In this document: piece after piece, positions 1-8,864 of the stretch | Numbering within the stretch: the stretch's first letter is position 1 | Layout of the letters: the number at the start of each line of letters is the position of its first letter | From: Clostridium sp. Cult3 | GTDB lineage: Bacteria > Bacillota > Clostridia > Tissierellales > Tepidimicrobiaceae | Assembly: GCF_021655115.1 (NCBI RefSeq) | Contig: NZ_PPXY01000019.1 | Location: forward strand, 1 to 64,000 | Length of the DNA: 64,000 nt | Direction of reading: 5' to 3' | Translations under genes and position numbers: made by a program | The notes under the pieces: generated by a model | What the model was told of the DNA's origin: nothing | Databases searched by the model: none | What the model saw: the letters and a program-made list of their open reading frames with translations, nothing else

Positions 1-156
1 GTATCCGACTAAGGAGAAAAAATCGCTTGGCTGCGTATTTTAGCGATAGCGATCTTCGCAGCCATTTTTTCTCCGTGTCGTGATACTTCACGAATCTTGT
101 ATTGGAGGTGGCGTTCTTCCCCAAATATGTCGGGACTGGGCACATAAGTACGACAC
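1..156. other. Large imperfect hairpin / structured intergenic element, cut by the window edge
   Basis: Two arms pair across most of the first 86 bases. Bases 13-23 (GGAGAAAAAAT) match 64-74 perfectly in inverse orientation, 29-35 (GGCTGCG) pairs with 57-63, and 1-9 pairs with 77-86 with one bulge. Bases 24-28 form a bulge and 36-56 the loop. A second possible stem, GTGTCGT at 75-81 with ACGACAC at 150-156, overlaps the base of the first and could be mutually exclusive with it. No convincing reading frame crosses it. It may be a repeat family or a structured RNA. The left end may lie outside the window, and strand and function are unknown. Confidence 0.5.
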
Positions 157-360
157 CTAATACTACTAATCTTCATCTTCAGTATATCATTAACCTACCA
201 TAGTATCAATCAAAATTAACCATTTACTCTTCCTATATCCCCACTTATCCAATGTCATCTGTCAAATGCCCTATTTTTAAGGGTCAAAAAAGGGTGATTT
301 TTCACCGATTTTTGACCCAAATTTCGCCCTCAAGCCACTATATGTTGTGGTCAAGTCTTA
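157..360. other. Intergenic stretch with a nested hairpin
   Basis: No credible gene was found here. The only clear structure is an inverted repeat, GGGTCAAAAA at 281-290 with its complement at 309-318, enclosing a smaller GGTGA/TCACC hairpin. It lies just downstream of the minus-strand methyltransferase stop and could help end that transcript, but it lacks a good U-tract on either strand. Confidence 0.4.
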
Positions 361-1737
361 TTATTTCTCCTCCGAACCACAATACGTCATCAGAATTATA
401 CTCTCAACGTGAGGCGTTCTCGGGAACATATCCATTAGCTTCACCTTATCTATTCCATATCCCCTATCCATAAACACCTTCAAATCCCTAACCAATGTAA
501 CAGGATTACAGGATACATATACAAAGGTTTTAGGAGCAAAATCGATTATTTTATTTATTGCCTTAGGATTAATCCCATCCCTTGGTGGATCTATTATTAT
601 TAGATCAGGGATCTCTTTTAGATTATCCACCTCTTTTAAAACATCTCCTGCAATAAACTCCACATTGTCAAGACCATTTAGCTTGGCATTCTCCCAAGCC
701 ATATCTACAGCTTCTTCAACGATTTCTATCCCTATCACCTTTTTAGAAACTGGTGATAATATCTGAGCTATGGTGCCTGTGCCAGAGTATAAGTCGAATA
801 CTACATTATTCTTTTCATCTCCAACAAATTCCCTCACTATAGAATACAATTTTTCAGCACCAAAGGTATTGGTTTGAAAAAAAGAGAAGGGGGATATCTT
901 AAACTTCAAGCCTAATATTTCCTCTATTACATAATCCCTACCATAGATTAGATTTAGCTCATCTACTTTAATAGCATCGGCTAAACTATCATTTTTAGTA
1001 CAGAATATACCTACGATATTCCCTTGAATATCTTCACTCCCAAGGAGCAAATCCTTAAATTCCTCTATATCTATCTCCCCTTGAGAACTAGTTACTAAGT
1101 TTATCAATATTTCTCCTGTTGATAAGGCTTTCCGAATTACCAAATGCCTCAATACCCCGGTATGACTTTTTTTGTTATAGTGAGGTATACCTTTTTCTCT
1201 AAAATAATTTAGCACTTCCTTAAGTATGACTACAAAATCCTCATCTACAATATTACATCCTGTAACTTCAACAATTTCATAAAATTTTCCCCTTTTATGA
1301 AGCCCTAGGGATAAAGGTCCTCCCTTCTCTACATCTCCGAAGGTGTATTCCATTTTATTTCTATATCCTTCTATACGGGGGCTTCCTTCTATTCCTAAAT
1401 AGTTAAAATCCTTTATATCTTCCCCCTCAAATAATGCAAACACCAAGCTTTCCTTAAATTTTAATTCTTCTTCATAGGTGAGCCTTTGATAGGTACAACC
1501 TCCACAGCTCCCAAAATGAGGACAACCTATTTCCCTTTCCATAGGGGATTTATCCAATACCTCAAGTATTTTCCCCTCTATATAATCCCTCTTCTTCCTA
1601 CCTAAGAGAACCTTAACCCTTTGGCCCTTTATGCCACCTTTACATATGATTCTCTTACCTTCAAATTCTCCTACAGATTTATTTGGAAAGATATTATCTT
1701 TAATTTCCATTTCAATTATTTTCTTTTTTCTTGCCAT
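361..1737 (-). CDS. rlmD: TrmA/RumA-family RNA (uracil-C5) methyltransferase
   Basis: Predicted S-adenosylmethionine-dependent enzyme that methylates C5 of a uridine in 23S rRNA (family knowledge). The 458-residue protein has an N-terminal TRAM-like region (about 1-65), a cysteine cluster C72, C78, C81 expected to bind a 4Fe-4S centre, and a C-terminal Rossmann methyltransferase with IDPPRDG and the catalytic VSCNP (C410). The ATG at 1737 was chosen because AAAGGAG lies 8 nt upstream; a longer frame starting at TTG would place its start inside that site. Firmicutes carry several members of this family with different target uridines, so the exact site (U747 or U1939) is not certain. Confidence 0.88.
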   Translation of the reverse strand: MARKKKIIEMEIKDNIFPNKSVGEFEGKRIICKGGIKGQRVKVLLGRKKRDYIEGKILEVLDKSPMEREIGCPHFGSCGGCTYQRLTYEEELKFKESLVFALFEGEDIKDFNYLGIEGSPRIEGYRNKMEYTFGDVEKGGPLSLGLHKRGKFYEIVEVTGCNIVDEDFVVILKEVLNYFREKGIPHYNKKSHTGVLRHLVIRKALSTGEILINLVTSSQGEIDIEEFKDLLLGSEDIQGNIVGIFCTKNDSLADAIKVDELNLIYGRDYVIEEILGLKFKISPFSFFQTNTFGAEKLYSIVREFVGDEKNNVVFDLYSGTGTIAQILSPVSKKVIGIEIVEEAVDMAWENAKLNGLDNVEFIAGDVLKEVDNLKEIPDLIIIDPPRDGINPKAINKIIDFAPKTFVYVSCNPVTLVRDLKVFMDRGYGIDKVKLMDMFPRTPHVESIILMTYCGSEEK

Positions 1738-1855
1738 ATACTCAACTCCTTTCAAATTATTATACCAGTATTTGTGGGAAAAAATAAATAAAATTTAAAC
1801 TACCATCTTAGTTTTTTAAAACCATTTAATTTAAAGTTTTAAACTATTTATTTGA

Positions 1856-1861
1856 TATAAT
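1856..1861 (+). promoter_or_regulatory. Candidate -10 box for the alpha/beta hydrolase gene
   Basis: A perfect TATAAT lies 47 nt before the ATG at 1909. No good -35 hexamer sits 16-18 nt upstream, so the promoter is only partly supported. Confidence 0.35.
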
Positions 1862-1908
1862 GAAACTATAGTAATCAAGTTCATCAGACTCAAGAAAGGG
1901 TTGATTAA

Positions 1909-2787
1909 ATGTATGACATTTCCCGAAAGGAAGTAGTCTTTGAAAGAGGCAATGATAATACCCTGTATTTTAATAGTCCCTTTTCCTCTGGAGACAAATA
2001 TGTAGATAGAGGGAAGGCTCTATTATATGAAGGTCAGGGAAAGGAAGGTATAGTTTTCGTCCATGGATTAGGCAGTAGAAATTTCTATTATCTAAAATAC
2101 TATCCAGAAAATCTAGTTAAACATGGCTATACCATAATAATGCCAGTACTACCCTACCATTTTGAAAGGATGCCAAAGGATGAGAAGATAGATTTTCTAT
2201 CTGGTACTGCTGTGGATATTGAAAATAGATTCTATCAATCCGTAGCTGATATACTAGCTTGTGTTGATTACCTAGAAAATAGGGGTATGGAGAAAATACA
2301 TATAATAGGCTTTAGCTTTGGAGGTATGATAGGCACCATAGCAAAGGCTCTAGATAATAGATTAGATAAGGGTATATTTATAGTTTCTGGTGGAAACTTT
2401 TTATACATCACATGGAAAAGCGTTGCTACTAAGGTCCTTAGGGTGCGCTACGAAGACGAGGATAGCTGTAGTATAGAAAGATGCCATAGGCTACATGAGA
2501 ATTTTGATGATGTAGTGAAGGATTTTACTAAATTAGAAGAACTGAAAGATCTACCAAGCTGCTTTAGATATGATCCATCCCTATTTGCCAAGATGATTAA
2601 TCCAGAAAATATTTTAATGATAAATGCAGCTTTTGATCCCTTTATACCTAGAAAAGCTTCTAAAGATCTGTGGAACAAGATGGGAAGGCCTAAAAGATAT
2701 ATACTACCTTCAGGCCATTTGACCTCCCATCTGTGGTTTAAAAGGTTTATATTTAAAAAAACCATAGGATTTTTAAAATACCAGTAA
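1909..2787 (+). CDS. Alpha/beta-hydrolase family protein
   Basis: 292-residue soluble hydrolase. HGLGS at 52-56 forms the expected oxyanion region. GFSFGG places the nucleophile at S136. A late aspartate in AAFDPF and a histidine in SGHLTSH complete a plausible catalytic triad. The fold points to esterase or acyl-hydrolase chemistry, but the substrate cannot be told from sequence. It is a single gene with AAAGGG before the ATG, and it converges with the ABC exporter operon on the other strand. Confidence 0.8.
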   Translation: MYDISRKEVVFERGNDNTLYFNSPFSSGDKYVDRGKALLYEGQGKEGIVFVHGLGSRNFYYLKYYPENLVKHGYTIIMPVLPYHFERMPKDEKIDFLSGTAVDIENRFYQSVADILACVDYLENRGMEKIHIIGFSFGGMIGTIAKALDNRLDKGIFIVSGGNFLYITWKSVATKVLRVRYEDEDSCSIERCHRLHENFDDVVKDFTKLEELKDLPSCFRYDPSLFAKMINPENILMINAAFDPFIPRKASKDLWNKMGRPKRYILPSGHLTSHLWFKRFIFKKTIGFLKYQ

Positions 2788-2795
2788 AGATGTAT

Positions 2796-4583
2796 TTATG
2801 CCATATCCAACTGATAATTCCTCGCTTGAGAGGTAAATAGTTTATAGTATAGAGTATCCTTTTTCTCCATTAGATTAGCATGGCTATCATAATCTGCTAC
2901 CTTTCCATCCTCTATAAGTAAAATCCTATCACAGAATACGCTACTAGACATGCGATGGGAAATATATATGGCAGTCTTGTTTTCTACCATGGTATTAAAG
3001 TGCTCATATATTTCCGCTTCTGCTAATGGGTCTAATGCAGATGTAGGTTCATCTAGTATGATCAAAGGAGCGTCTTTATACAATGCCCTTGCTACGGCTA
3101 TTTTTTGACTTTCACCACCAGAAAGCTCTATGCCTTCATTATCATAGGATTTTCCTATAAGGGAATTTAGACCATTGGGTAAAGAATTGATTTTTTCTTC
3201 TAAACCTACTTCTTCTATTAATTCCATTATGCTTTCATCTTCGCTATATTCTTCACAAGTAATATTCTCTCCAACGGTAAAAGCAAAAAGTTTATAATCC
3301 TGAAATATTACAGCTATTTTTTCCATATAGGATTGGTATTCATAATCATATATATTGTATCCATTTACAAGGATCTCTCCAGAATTAGGTTCATAAAGGC
3401 GGCACAATAATTTAATCAATGTAGTTTTACCTGCACCATTTAATCCTACTATGGAAATCTTCTCTCCTCCCTTGATATCAAAGGAAATATCTTTCAATAC
3501 ATATTTATCACTACCTGGATATTTAAAGGAGATATTTTTAAAAGAAATAGAATGAATTTCATCTTCCATTTCTAATTTTCCACCATGTTCTCTAGCTTCA
3601 GGTAAAGACACAAATTCCATAAATGGATCTAAATATTCCAACATTTGAAAGGTCATGGTTATATTTTCACCTAATTTTGTAGTGGTTTGAGAAAAATTAA
3701 TTGCTGCATTTACATACATAGTAAAGGAACCTATACTAATTTTTGATCCAAATTTCTCGCTAATAACCCTAAGGCCTACATATCCATAGGCTAGACTTGC
3801 TTGTAATACATTAATTATATTATACAAACCTTGAGTTTTTCCAAATCTATTGTAAAATATTTGGAGTTCATCTATTAATTCCTGATTATAATCTATTACC
3901 CTTTGAGTTAGCATTGGAGCCATATTATAAAGTCTAATATCCTTTTGAGGTTTATCTTGCCAGCTGAGGCCTAGATAATAGCCATATTTTCTATTAATAG
4001 GAATTAGGGATTGGAAAAATTCTTGTTGGTATTTAGCAAAAGTACTATATACCCAAAGATTTAAGCCAATGGTTATTAGCAAAAGTACTACCAATGCCCA
4101 AGACAATGAAAATAGTATGGCAATTAAACTAAATATGGTAATTAAATCCCTTATAGTATTGGTAATGCCTACAATTATATTTTCCAATGAATTTTGATTA
4201 TTAATGGCAAAAACTGCTCTTTCCTTTAAATCTAAATAATAAGGGTTTTCTAAATAGGAAAATTCCACATTCATAATTTTATTAGCCATAATTTGACTCA
4301 TTTTTTCTTCTAATTTCATTCGACCCATGGTTAGATGCTTTTTCATAAGATTTTCTATAAATTTAAAAATTACATTGGAGATAATTATAGAAGTACCTAA
4401 AATTAAAAGAAATTGAGGATCCTTATTTCCCAATAATTCATCTATTAAATATTTAGGTAGTACAATATTTACTATGATTCTAGCACTTTCTAATATGGCA
4501 TTTACAAATAGTAAAATGATATATCCAGGGGATGCCTCCCAAAAAAGGCTTAAAAATGATTTTAGTTTTTTAAGCTGTTTCAA
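2796..4583 (-). CDS. ABC transporter, fused permease/ATPase (second half of an exporter pair)
   Basis: Half-transporter with an N-terminal six-helix membrane domain (about 1-330) and a C-terminal ATPase with Walker A GLNGAGKTT, signature LSGGES, Walker B LIILDEP and the H-loop ISHR. The longest frame begins at 4643, deep inside the preceding gene. A TTG at 4583 is preceded by AAGGAGG with 8-nt spacing, so this start is preferred (595 residues); it overlaps the previous gene by 14 nt. The pair probably forms a heterodimeric exporter of peptides, lipids or drugs. The cargo is unknown. The upstream ArsR-type regulator suggests inducible expression. Confidence 0.85.
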   Translation of the reverse strand: MKQLKKLKSFLSLFWEASPGYIILLFVNAILESARIIVNIVLPKYLIDELLGNKDPQFLLILGTSIIISNVIFKFIENLMKKHLTMGRMKLEEKMSQIMANKIMNVEFSYLENPYYLDLKERAVFAINNQNSLENIIVGITNTIRDLITIFSLIAILFSLSWALVVLLLITIGLNLWVYSTFAKYQQEFFQSLIPINRKYGYYLGLSWQDKPQKDIRLYNMAPMLTQRVIDYNQELIDELQIFYNRFGKTQGLYNIINVLQASLAYGYVGLRVISEKFGSKISIGSFTMYVNAAINFSQTTTKLGENITMTFQMLEYLDPFMEFVSLPEAREHGGKLEMEDEIHSISFKNISFKYPGSDKYVLKDISFDIKGGEKISIVGLNGAGKTTLIKLLCRLYEPNSGEILVNGYNIYDYEYQSYMEKIAVIFQDYKLFAFTVGENITCEEYSEDESIMELIEEVGLEEKINSLPNGLNSLIGKSYDNEGIELSGGESQKIAVARALYKDAPLIILDEPTSALDPLAEAEIYEHFNTMVENKTAIYISHRMSSSVFCDRILLIEDGKVADYDSHANLMEKKDTLYYKLFTSQARNYQLDMA

Positions 4584-6384
4584 CTGCTTCGCCTCCTTCT
4601 TGATAGTATTTACCTTGAATAGTAAACATTTTATGATATTCACCCTGTTTTTTCATTAATTCATCATGTGTACCATATTCTATTAAACCAGTTTTATCAA
4701 ATAGTGCTATGGCATCACAAAACTTGGTGCTAGATAGACGATGGGAAATATATATGGATGTTTTATTTTCCACTAATTCACTAAAGTCCTTATATATTTC
4801 TGCTTCAGCCAGTGCATCTAGAGCAGAGGTAGGTTCATCCATTATTACCATATTTCCATTTTTATAAAGTGCCCTTGCTATGGCCAGCTTTTGGCTTTCT
4901 CCACCAGATAATTCTGTTCCATTTTCATCTATGATTTTAAGCATCATTTGATCTAGACCTTTAGGGAAGGAATCTACTTTTTTCTTTAGACCAACTTTAT
5001 CTAAAACCTTATAAACCCTATCCTTGTCTATATTTTCAGAAGTACAGGCTACATTTTCTGCCAAAGTATAGGCTAAAATATTAATATCTTGAAATACTAC
5101 AGAAAACATGGAGTAAAGTTCTTTTTTATTGAAATCTTTAATGGGAATACCATTTATTAATATTTCACCTTCGTCTACATCATATAATCCTGTCATAAGT
5201 TTCACTAAAGTAGATTTTCCAGCTCCATTTAAACCTACAATGGCTAGTTTTTGACCTTTAGGAATTTTAAGATTTAAGTTTTTAAATATATAATTATCTG
5301 TCTTAGGATATTTAAAGCTTACATTTTTAAATTCAATTTCCAATGTATCGTTTTCTATAGCCTTTTTTTCTCCACCAATTTCACCTAAATCAGTATCTAT
5401 AAATTCGAAGAAATCATGGACATAAAGGGTTTCTCTATGGATAAATGACATATTATCTACTAGTGTATTTAATAAAAAGGAAAGTTGAAGTATTAGTGCT
5501 AAATACATGGAGAAATCTGCAATACTCATGCCATTAACTACTTTCCAGATTAATATGCCATATAGTGCAGCTTGATTTATTAATAGTGTAAATAATCCTA
5601 AAAATCCTAGTGCAAATTCTTTTTGTTTAATTAAATAGTTTAAGTCTATATATTTTTGAATTTCCTTATTATAATTTTCTAAGACTCTGTTTTTTAAATT
5701 ATATAATCGTATTTCTTTTCCGAAGCTAAAATCATGAGTAGTTTGATAATAATATCTTTTTCTTCTATGTTGTCGGGATAATTCATTTTTCATGCTATAT
5801 TCATATTGGCTTACTTTTCTTTGAATCCATAGATTAGTAAATAGATTTAATAATAAAGATAATAAAATCCAAATACTAACTCTACCAATCCAAAGAGAAA
5901 ATAATATAGAGGTTAGAAATATTGCAGGTGTAGTGAATAGTTTGTGATAAACCCCTTCCACACCATTATTATTACTACTAGTGGCTTCTAAAGCTCTATC
6001 GTAAGTTTCATAAAAGCTAGCATCCTCCACATATTTATAATCCATTTCCACCATTTTTTGAAATTGATCTGCTAAATAATTTATTCTTAAGGCCGTGATT
6101 TTTGTATCACAAGACATTTCTATATAGCTTTTAATAAATCCTACTATACTGCTAAGGACAAAGAAACTTAAAATTATATAGAGAATATTTTCTAAACTAG
6201 CCATACTTCCTAAACTTAATTCTTCTATTAAAAGCTTTGGTAGAAAAATTGAGAAAAATGGGTATATGGTAGCTGTTAAGGTGTAGATGAAAAAGTAAAA
6301 ATACAGTTTAGGATTTTGAATACTTACATTTTTAATGAGCCTATTCATGGTTTTATGAAATGGATATTTGATTTTTGTTTCCAT
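4570..6384 (-). CDS. ABC transporter, fused permease/ATPase (first half of an exporter pair)
   Basis: 604-residue half-transporter with the same architecture as its downstream neighbour: membrane domain in the first 340 residues, then Walker A GLNGAGKST, LSGGES, a Walker B ending in MDEPTSALD and ISHR. The ATG at 6384 was preferred because AAAGGAG lies 8 nt upstream. The gene overlaps the regulator by 32 nt and its partner by 14 nt, so all three are probably translationally coupled. The two halves differ in sequence, which points to a heterodimer rather than a recent duplication. Confidence 0.87.
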   Translation of the reverse strand: METKIKYPFHKTMNRLIKNVSIQNPKLYFYFFIYTLTATIYPFFSIFLPKLLIEELSLGSMASLENILYIILSFFVLSSIVGFIKSYIEMSCDTKITALRINYLADQFQKMVEMDYKYVEDASFYETYDRALEATSSNNNGVEGVYHKLFTTPAIFLTSILFSLWIGRVSIWILLSLLLNLFTNLWIQRKVSQYEYSMKNELSRQHRRKRYYYQTTHDFSFGKEIRLYNLKNRVLENYNKEIQKYIDLNYLIKQKEFALGFLGLFTLLINQAALYGILIWKVVNGMSIADFSMYLALILQLSFLLNTLVDNMSFIHRETLYVHDFFEFIDTDLGEIGGEKKAIENDTLEIEFKNVSFKYPKTDNYIFKNLNLKIPKGQKLAIVGLNGAGKSTLVKLMTGLYDVDEGEILINGIPIKDFNKKELYSMFSVVFQDINILAYTLAENVACTSENIDKDRVYKVLDKVGLKKKVDSFPKGLDQMMLKIIDENGTELSGGESQKLAIARALYKNGNMVIMDEPTSALDALAEAEIYKDFSELVENKTSIYISHRLSSTKFCDAIALFDKTGLIEYGTHDELMKKQGEYHKMFTIQGKYYQEGGEAVETA

Positions 6385-7483
6385 AATCACTACTCCTTTC
6401 TTTTCCTTCACCTATGGATACAATATCTAGAGCTAGAGATCTTAATTTTTCCCCATTGATTTCATAATAAATTCTTTTACTTTTTTCCACATCCATGGTG
6501 ATGGAAATTAATTCTCTTTTAATTAAGATATCTATATGGTGGGAAATAGTTGCTGGAGTTAAATTTAATTTCTCTGCTAATTGTTGAGTATACATGGGTT
6601 CTTTTGCTAAGCTATACATAATATTTAATCTAGTACTATCCCCTAATCCCTTTAAATCTGAAACTAAAGCTTCCTCATGGGAACTATATTTTTCCTTTAA
6701 TTCTTTAAGGGGAAAGAAGTAAATCCCAACGGAATGACTGAGAATCTCTCCATTGAAATTAGCCGATAATTGATTAAAGGCAAAAATACTTACACTAATA
6801 TTAGTTTTTTCTACATCAATTGGTTTTGAGGAGAAAAACTCCCACAATATAGAATTCAAATCTTCCATTTCCTTTAATGTCTTTAAAGCATTATTAAAAT
6901 CATTAGATATAATAGGGTAGTGGGCTTTTAATATAGGTATAGTTCTATCCATAAATTCCTGAAGTTCCATCATAAATTCATACCGGTTTTCATATAGGGA
7001 AATAAGCTGTAATTTTTCTTCCGCTGATTTTTCTACATTATCTAATAGTTCTATAAGATGAGATAGGGACTGGATTTCTGCATCATCTTCTAAATCTACA
7101 AAAGATTCTCGAAGTATTTCTAGTATTGCATTTTCTACAATTTTTGACTTATCCTCATTAGATAAGAGTTCACTATGTTTTTCAATTTCCATTTGCTTAA
7201 TAAAGCGAACTAACTCTAAATGATCTTGTTCATCATTTTTATTCAATCTAAATGCAATTTCTAGTTTTAAATATTCGTTGTAAATAGGTAATATTTCTTT
7301 TTTTAATGTTTTTTTGTAATCGCAATAAGACTTAAAGAAATCCTTCATTTCCTCTTCAGTTTTCCCAAAAGAATTATGGTTTTCAATTACCTCTTTTTCA
7401 CTTTCCATTTTAATTTCCAACAGTAAATTTATCACTTCCAATGGCCAAATAGGACAGTCATCTATGTTATATCCTCTAGTCAT
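6353..7483 (-). CDS. ArsR-family winged-helix regulator with long N-terminal domain
   Basis: 376-residue protein. The C-terminal part (about 280-350) is an ArsR-type winged helix: LGDSTRLNIMYSL, then the recognition region TPATISHHIDIL and a wing. The first 270 residues are helical and acidic and show no recognised motif; ArsR proteins are usually only about 100 residues, so this is probably a ligand-sensing or dimerisation domain. No metal-binding ELCVC-type motif is present. The ATG has GAGGTG upstream. As first gene of the exporter operon it probably controls that transporter. Confidence 0.78.
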   Translation of the reverse strand: MTRGYNIDDCPIWPLEVINLLLEIKMESEKEVIENHNSFGKTEEEMKDFFKSYCDYKKTLKKEILPIYNEYLKLEIAFRLNKNDEQDHLELVRFIKQMEIEKHSELLSNEDKSKIVENAILEILRESFVDLEDDAEIQSLSHLIELLDNVEKSAEEKLQLISLYENRYEFMMELQEFMDRTIPILKAHYPIISNDFNNALKTLKEMEDLNSILWEFFSSKPIDVEKTNISVSIFAFNQLSANFNGEILSHSVGIYFFPLKELKEKYSSHEEALVSDLKGLGDSTRLNIMYSLAKEPMYTQQLAEKLNLTPATISHHIDILIKRELISITMDVEKSKRIYYEINGEKLRSLALDIVSIGEGKERSSDYGNKNQISIS

Positions 7484-7681
7484 GAAATCACCTCTTCTAT
7501 TTTATAATTTTATTATATATTTATATTAGATAGTTGTCAAATATGTTTTACTCTTACCTATATTGTTAGATTATTATATGTGACAAACGGCTTATTCATA
7601 ATAATTTTGATAATATTAGTTAATCTAAGGAAATTATAATATAATGGATTTGAAACTAAAAAATTAAAGGAGGTAGCTTTT

Positions 7682-8794
7682 ATGATAAATGAGGAAAGAT
7701 TACTTAATAGATTTTTAAATTATGTCCAAATAGATAGCCCTACAAAGGAGGAACGAGAATTTGCAGAATACCTAAAAAAAGAAATGGAGTCCATTGGACT
7801 TGATGTAATAATGGATGATGCTGGCAAAAAAGCCGATAGCAATTCTGGTAATTTAATTGGTAAATTAAAAGGGAATACTTCGGGAGAGACTATCCTATTT
7901 AGTGCCCATATGGATACCGTTTCCCCTGGTATAGGAATCAAACCTCAAATTAGAGATGGCATAATATACAGCGATGGAACTACTATATTAGGTGGAGATG
8001 ATAAGGCAGGTATAGCTGCTATAATGGAAGCATTGGAAACCATTAAAGAAAATTCCATTCCCCATGGAGATATAGAGGTGGTCTTTACCATTCATGAAGA
8101 GGGGGGCCTTTATGGTGCTAAAAATTTAGACTATAGCAATCTAGATGCAAAATTAGGATTTGTATTTGATAGTGGTGGAGAACCAGGGGAAATCATAGTT
8201 CAAGGTCCTGCTCAAAATAAGATTAATGTGAAGTTTATAGGAAAAGAAGCCCATGCTGGAGTAGCTCCAGAAGAAGGTATTAGTGCTATACAGATGGCTA
8301 GTTACGCTATAAACAATATGAATTTACTCAGAATTGATGAAAAAACCACAGCCAATATCGGCATCATATCAGGAGGTAAGGCTACAAATATAGTTACTAA
8401 AGAAGTGATAATAGAAGCTGAAGCTAGGAGTTTGGAAGACAAAAAGTTAGAAAAACAAACGGAACATATGGTAAAATGCTGCAAAGATGCAGCAGAAAAG
8501 TTTGGTGGAAAAGTAGAGATTGAGGTAGAAAACGCCTATGGTGCTTTTAAGGTGGATACAAAACATAAGGTTGTTAAGATGGTCAAAAAAGCCTGTGAAA
8601 ACCTAGGCCTAAAACCCTATACTACAACCTCTGGTGGAGGTAGCGATACAAATATATTAAATGCCAATGAAATAACAGCGGTAAATCTAGGCATAGGAGA
8701 AAAAAATCCCCACACTTTAGAAGAACACCTCCATATAAAGGATTTGGAAAATGCAGCAAGACTTGCTTTGGAGATAATTAAGGTTTTTGGATAG
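7682..8794 (+). CDS. M20-family metallopeptidase, PepT-like
   Basis: 370-residue cytoplasmic di-zinc peptidase related to peptidase T. Metal and catalytic residues are visible: H76 and D78 in AHMDTV, D106/D107 in GGDDKAG, and E139/E140 in HEEGG. A dimerisation domain (about 185-290) interrupts the catalytic domain as is usual. AAAGGAGGT stands before the ATG. Expected role is cleavage of short peptides or amino-acylated metabolites. It is followed 70 nt later by an M29 aminopeptidase, so the two may form a peptide-use pair. Confidence 0.85.
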   Translation: MINEERLLNRFLNYVQIDSPTKEEREFAEYLKKEMESIGLDVIMDDAGKKADSNSGNLIGKLKGNTSGETILFSAHMDTVSPGIGIKPQIRDGIIYSDGTTILGGDDKAGIAAIMEALETIKENSIPHGDIEVVFTIHEEGGLYGAKNLDYSNLDAKLGFVFDSGGEPGEIIVQGPAQNKINVKFIGKEAHAGVAPEEGISAIQMASYAINNMNLLRIDEKTTANIGIISGGKATNIVTKEVIIEAEARSLEDKKLEKQTEHMVKCCKDAAEKFGGKVEIEVENAYGAFKVDTKHKVVKMVKKACENLGLKPYTTTSGGGSDTNILNANEITAVNLGIGEKNPHTLEEHLHIKDLENAARLALEIIKVFG

Positions 8795-8864
8795 CTAATA
8801 CCCTATTTACAATCTCTTTCCAATCCTATAAACTATACTCAAATACATAATTCGAGGTGATTAA

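Noticed and set aside
252-473. Plus-strand 73-residue frame near the left end
   Set aside because: Half lies antisense to the methyltransferase gene, there is no ribosome site, and the composition is not protein-like.
4584-4643. Longer N-terminus for the second ABC half-transporter
   Set aside because: The extra 20 residues overlap the previous gene by 74 nt; the TTG at 4583 has a perfect Shine-Dalgarno sequence at the right distance.
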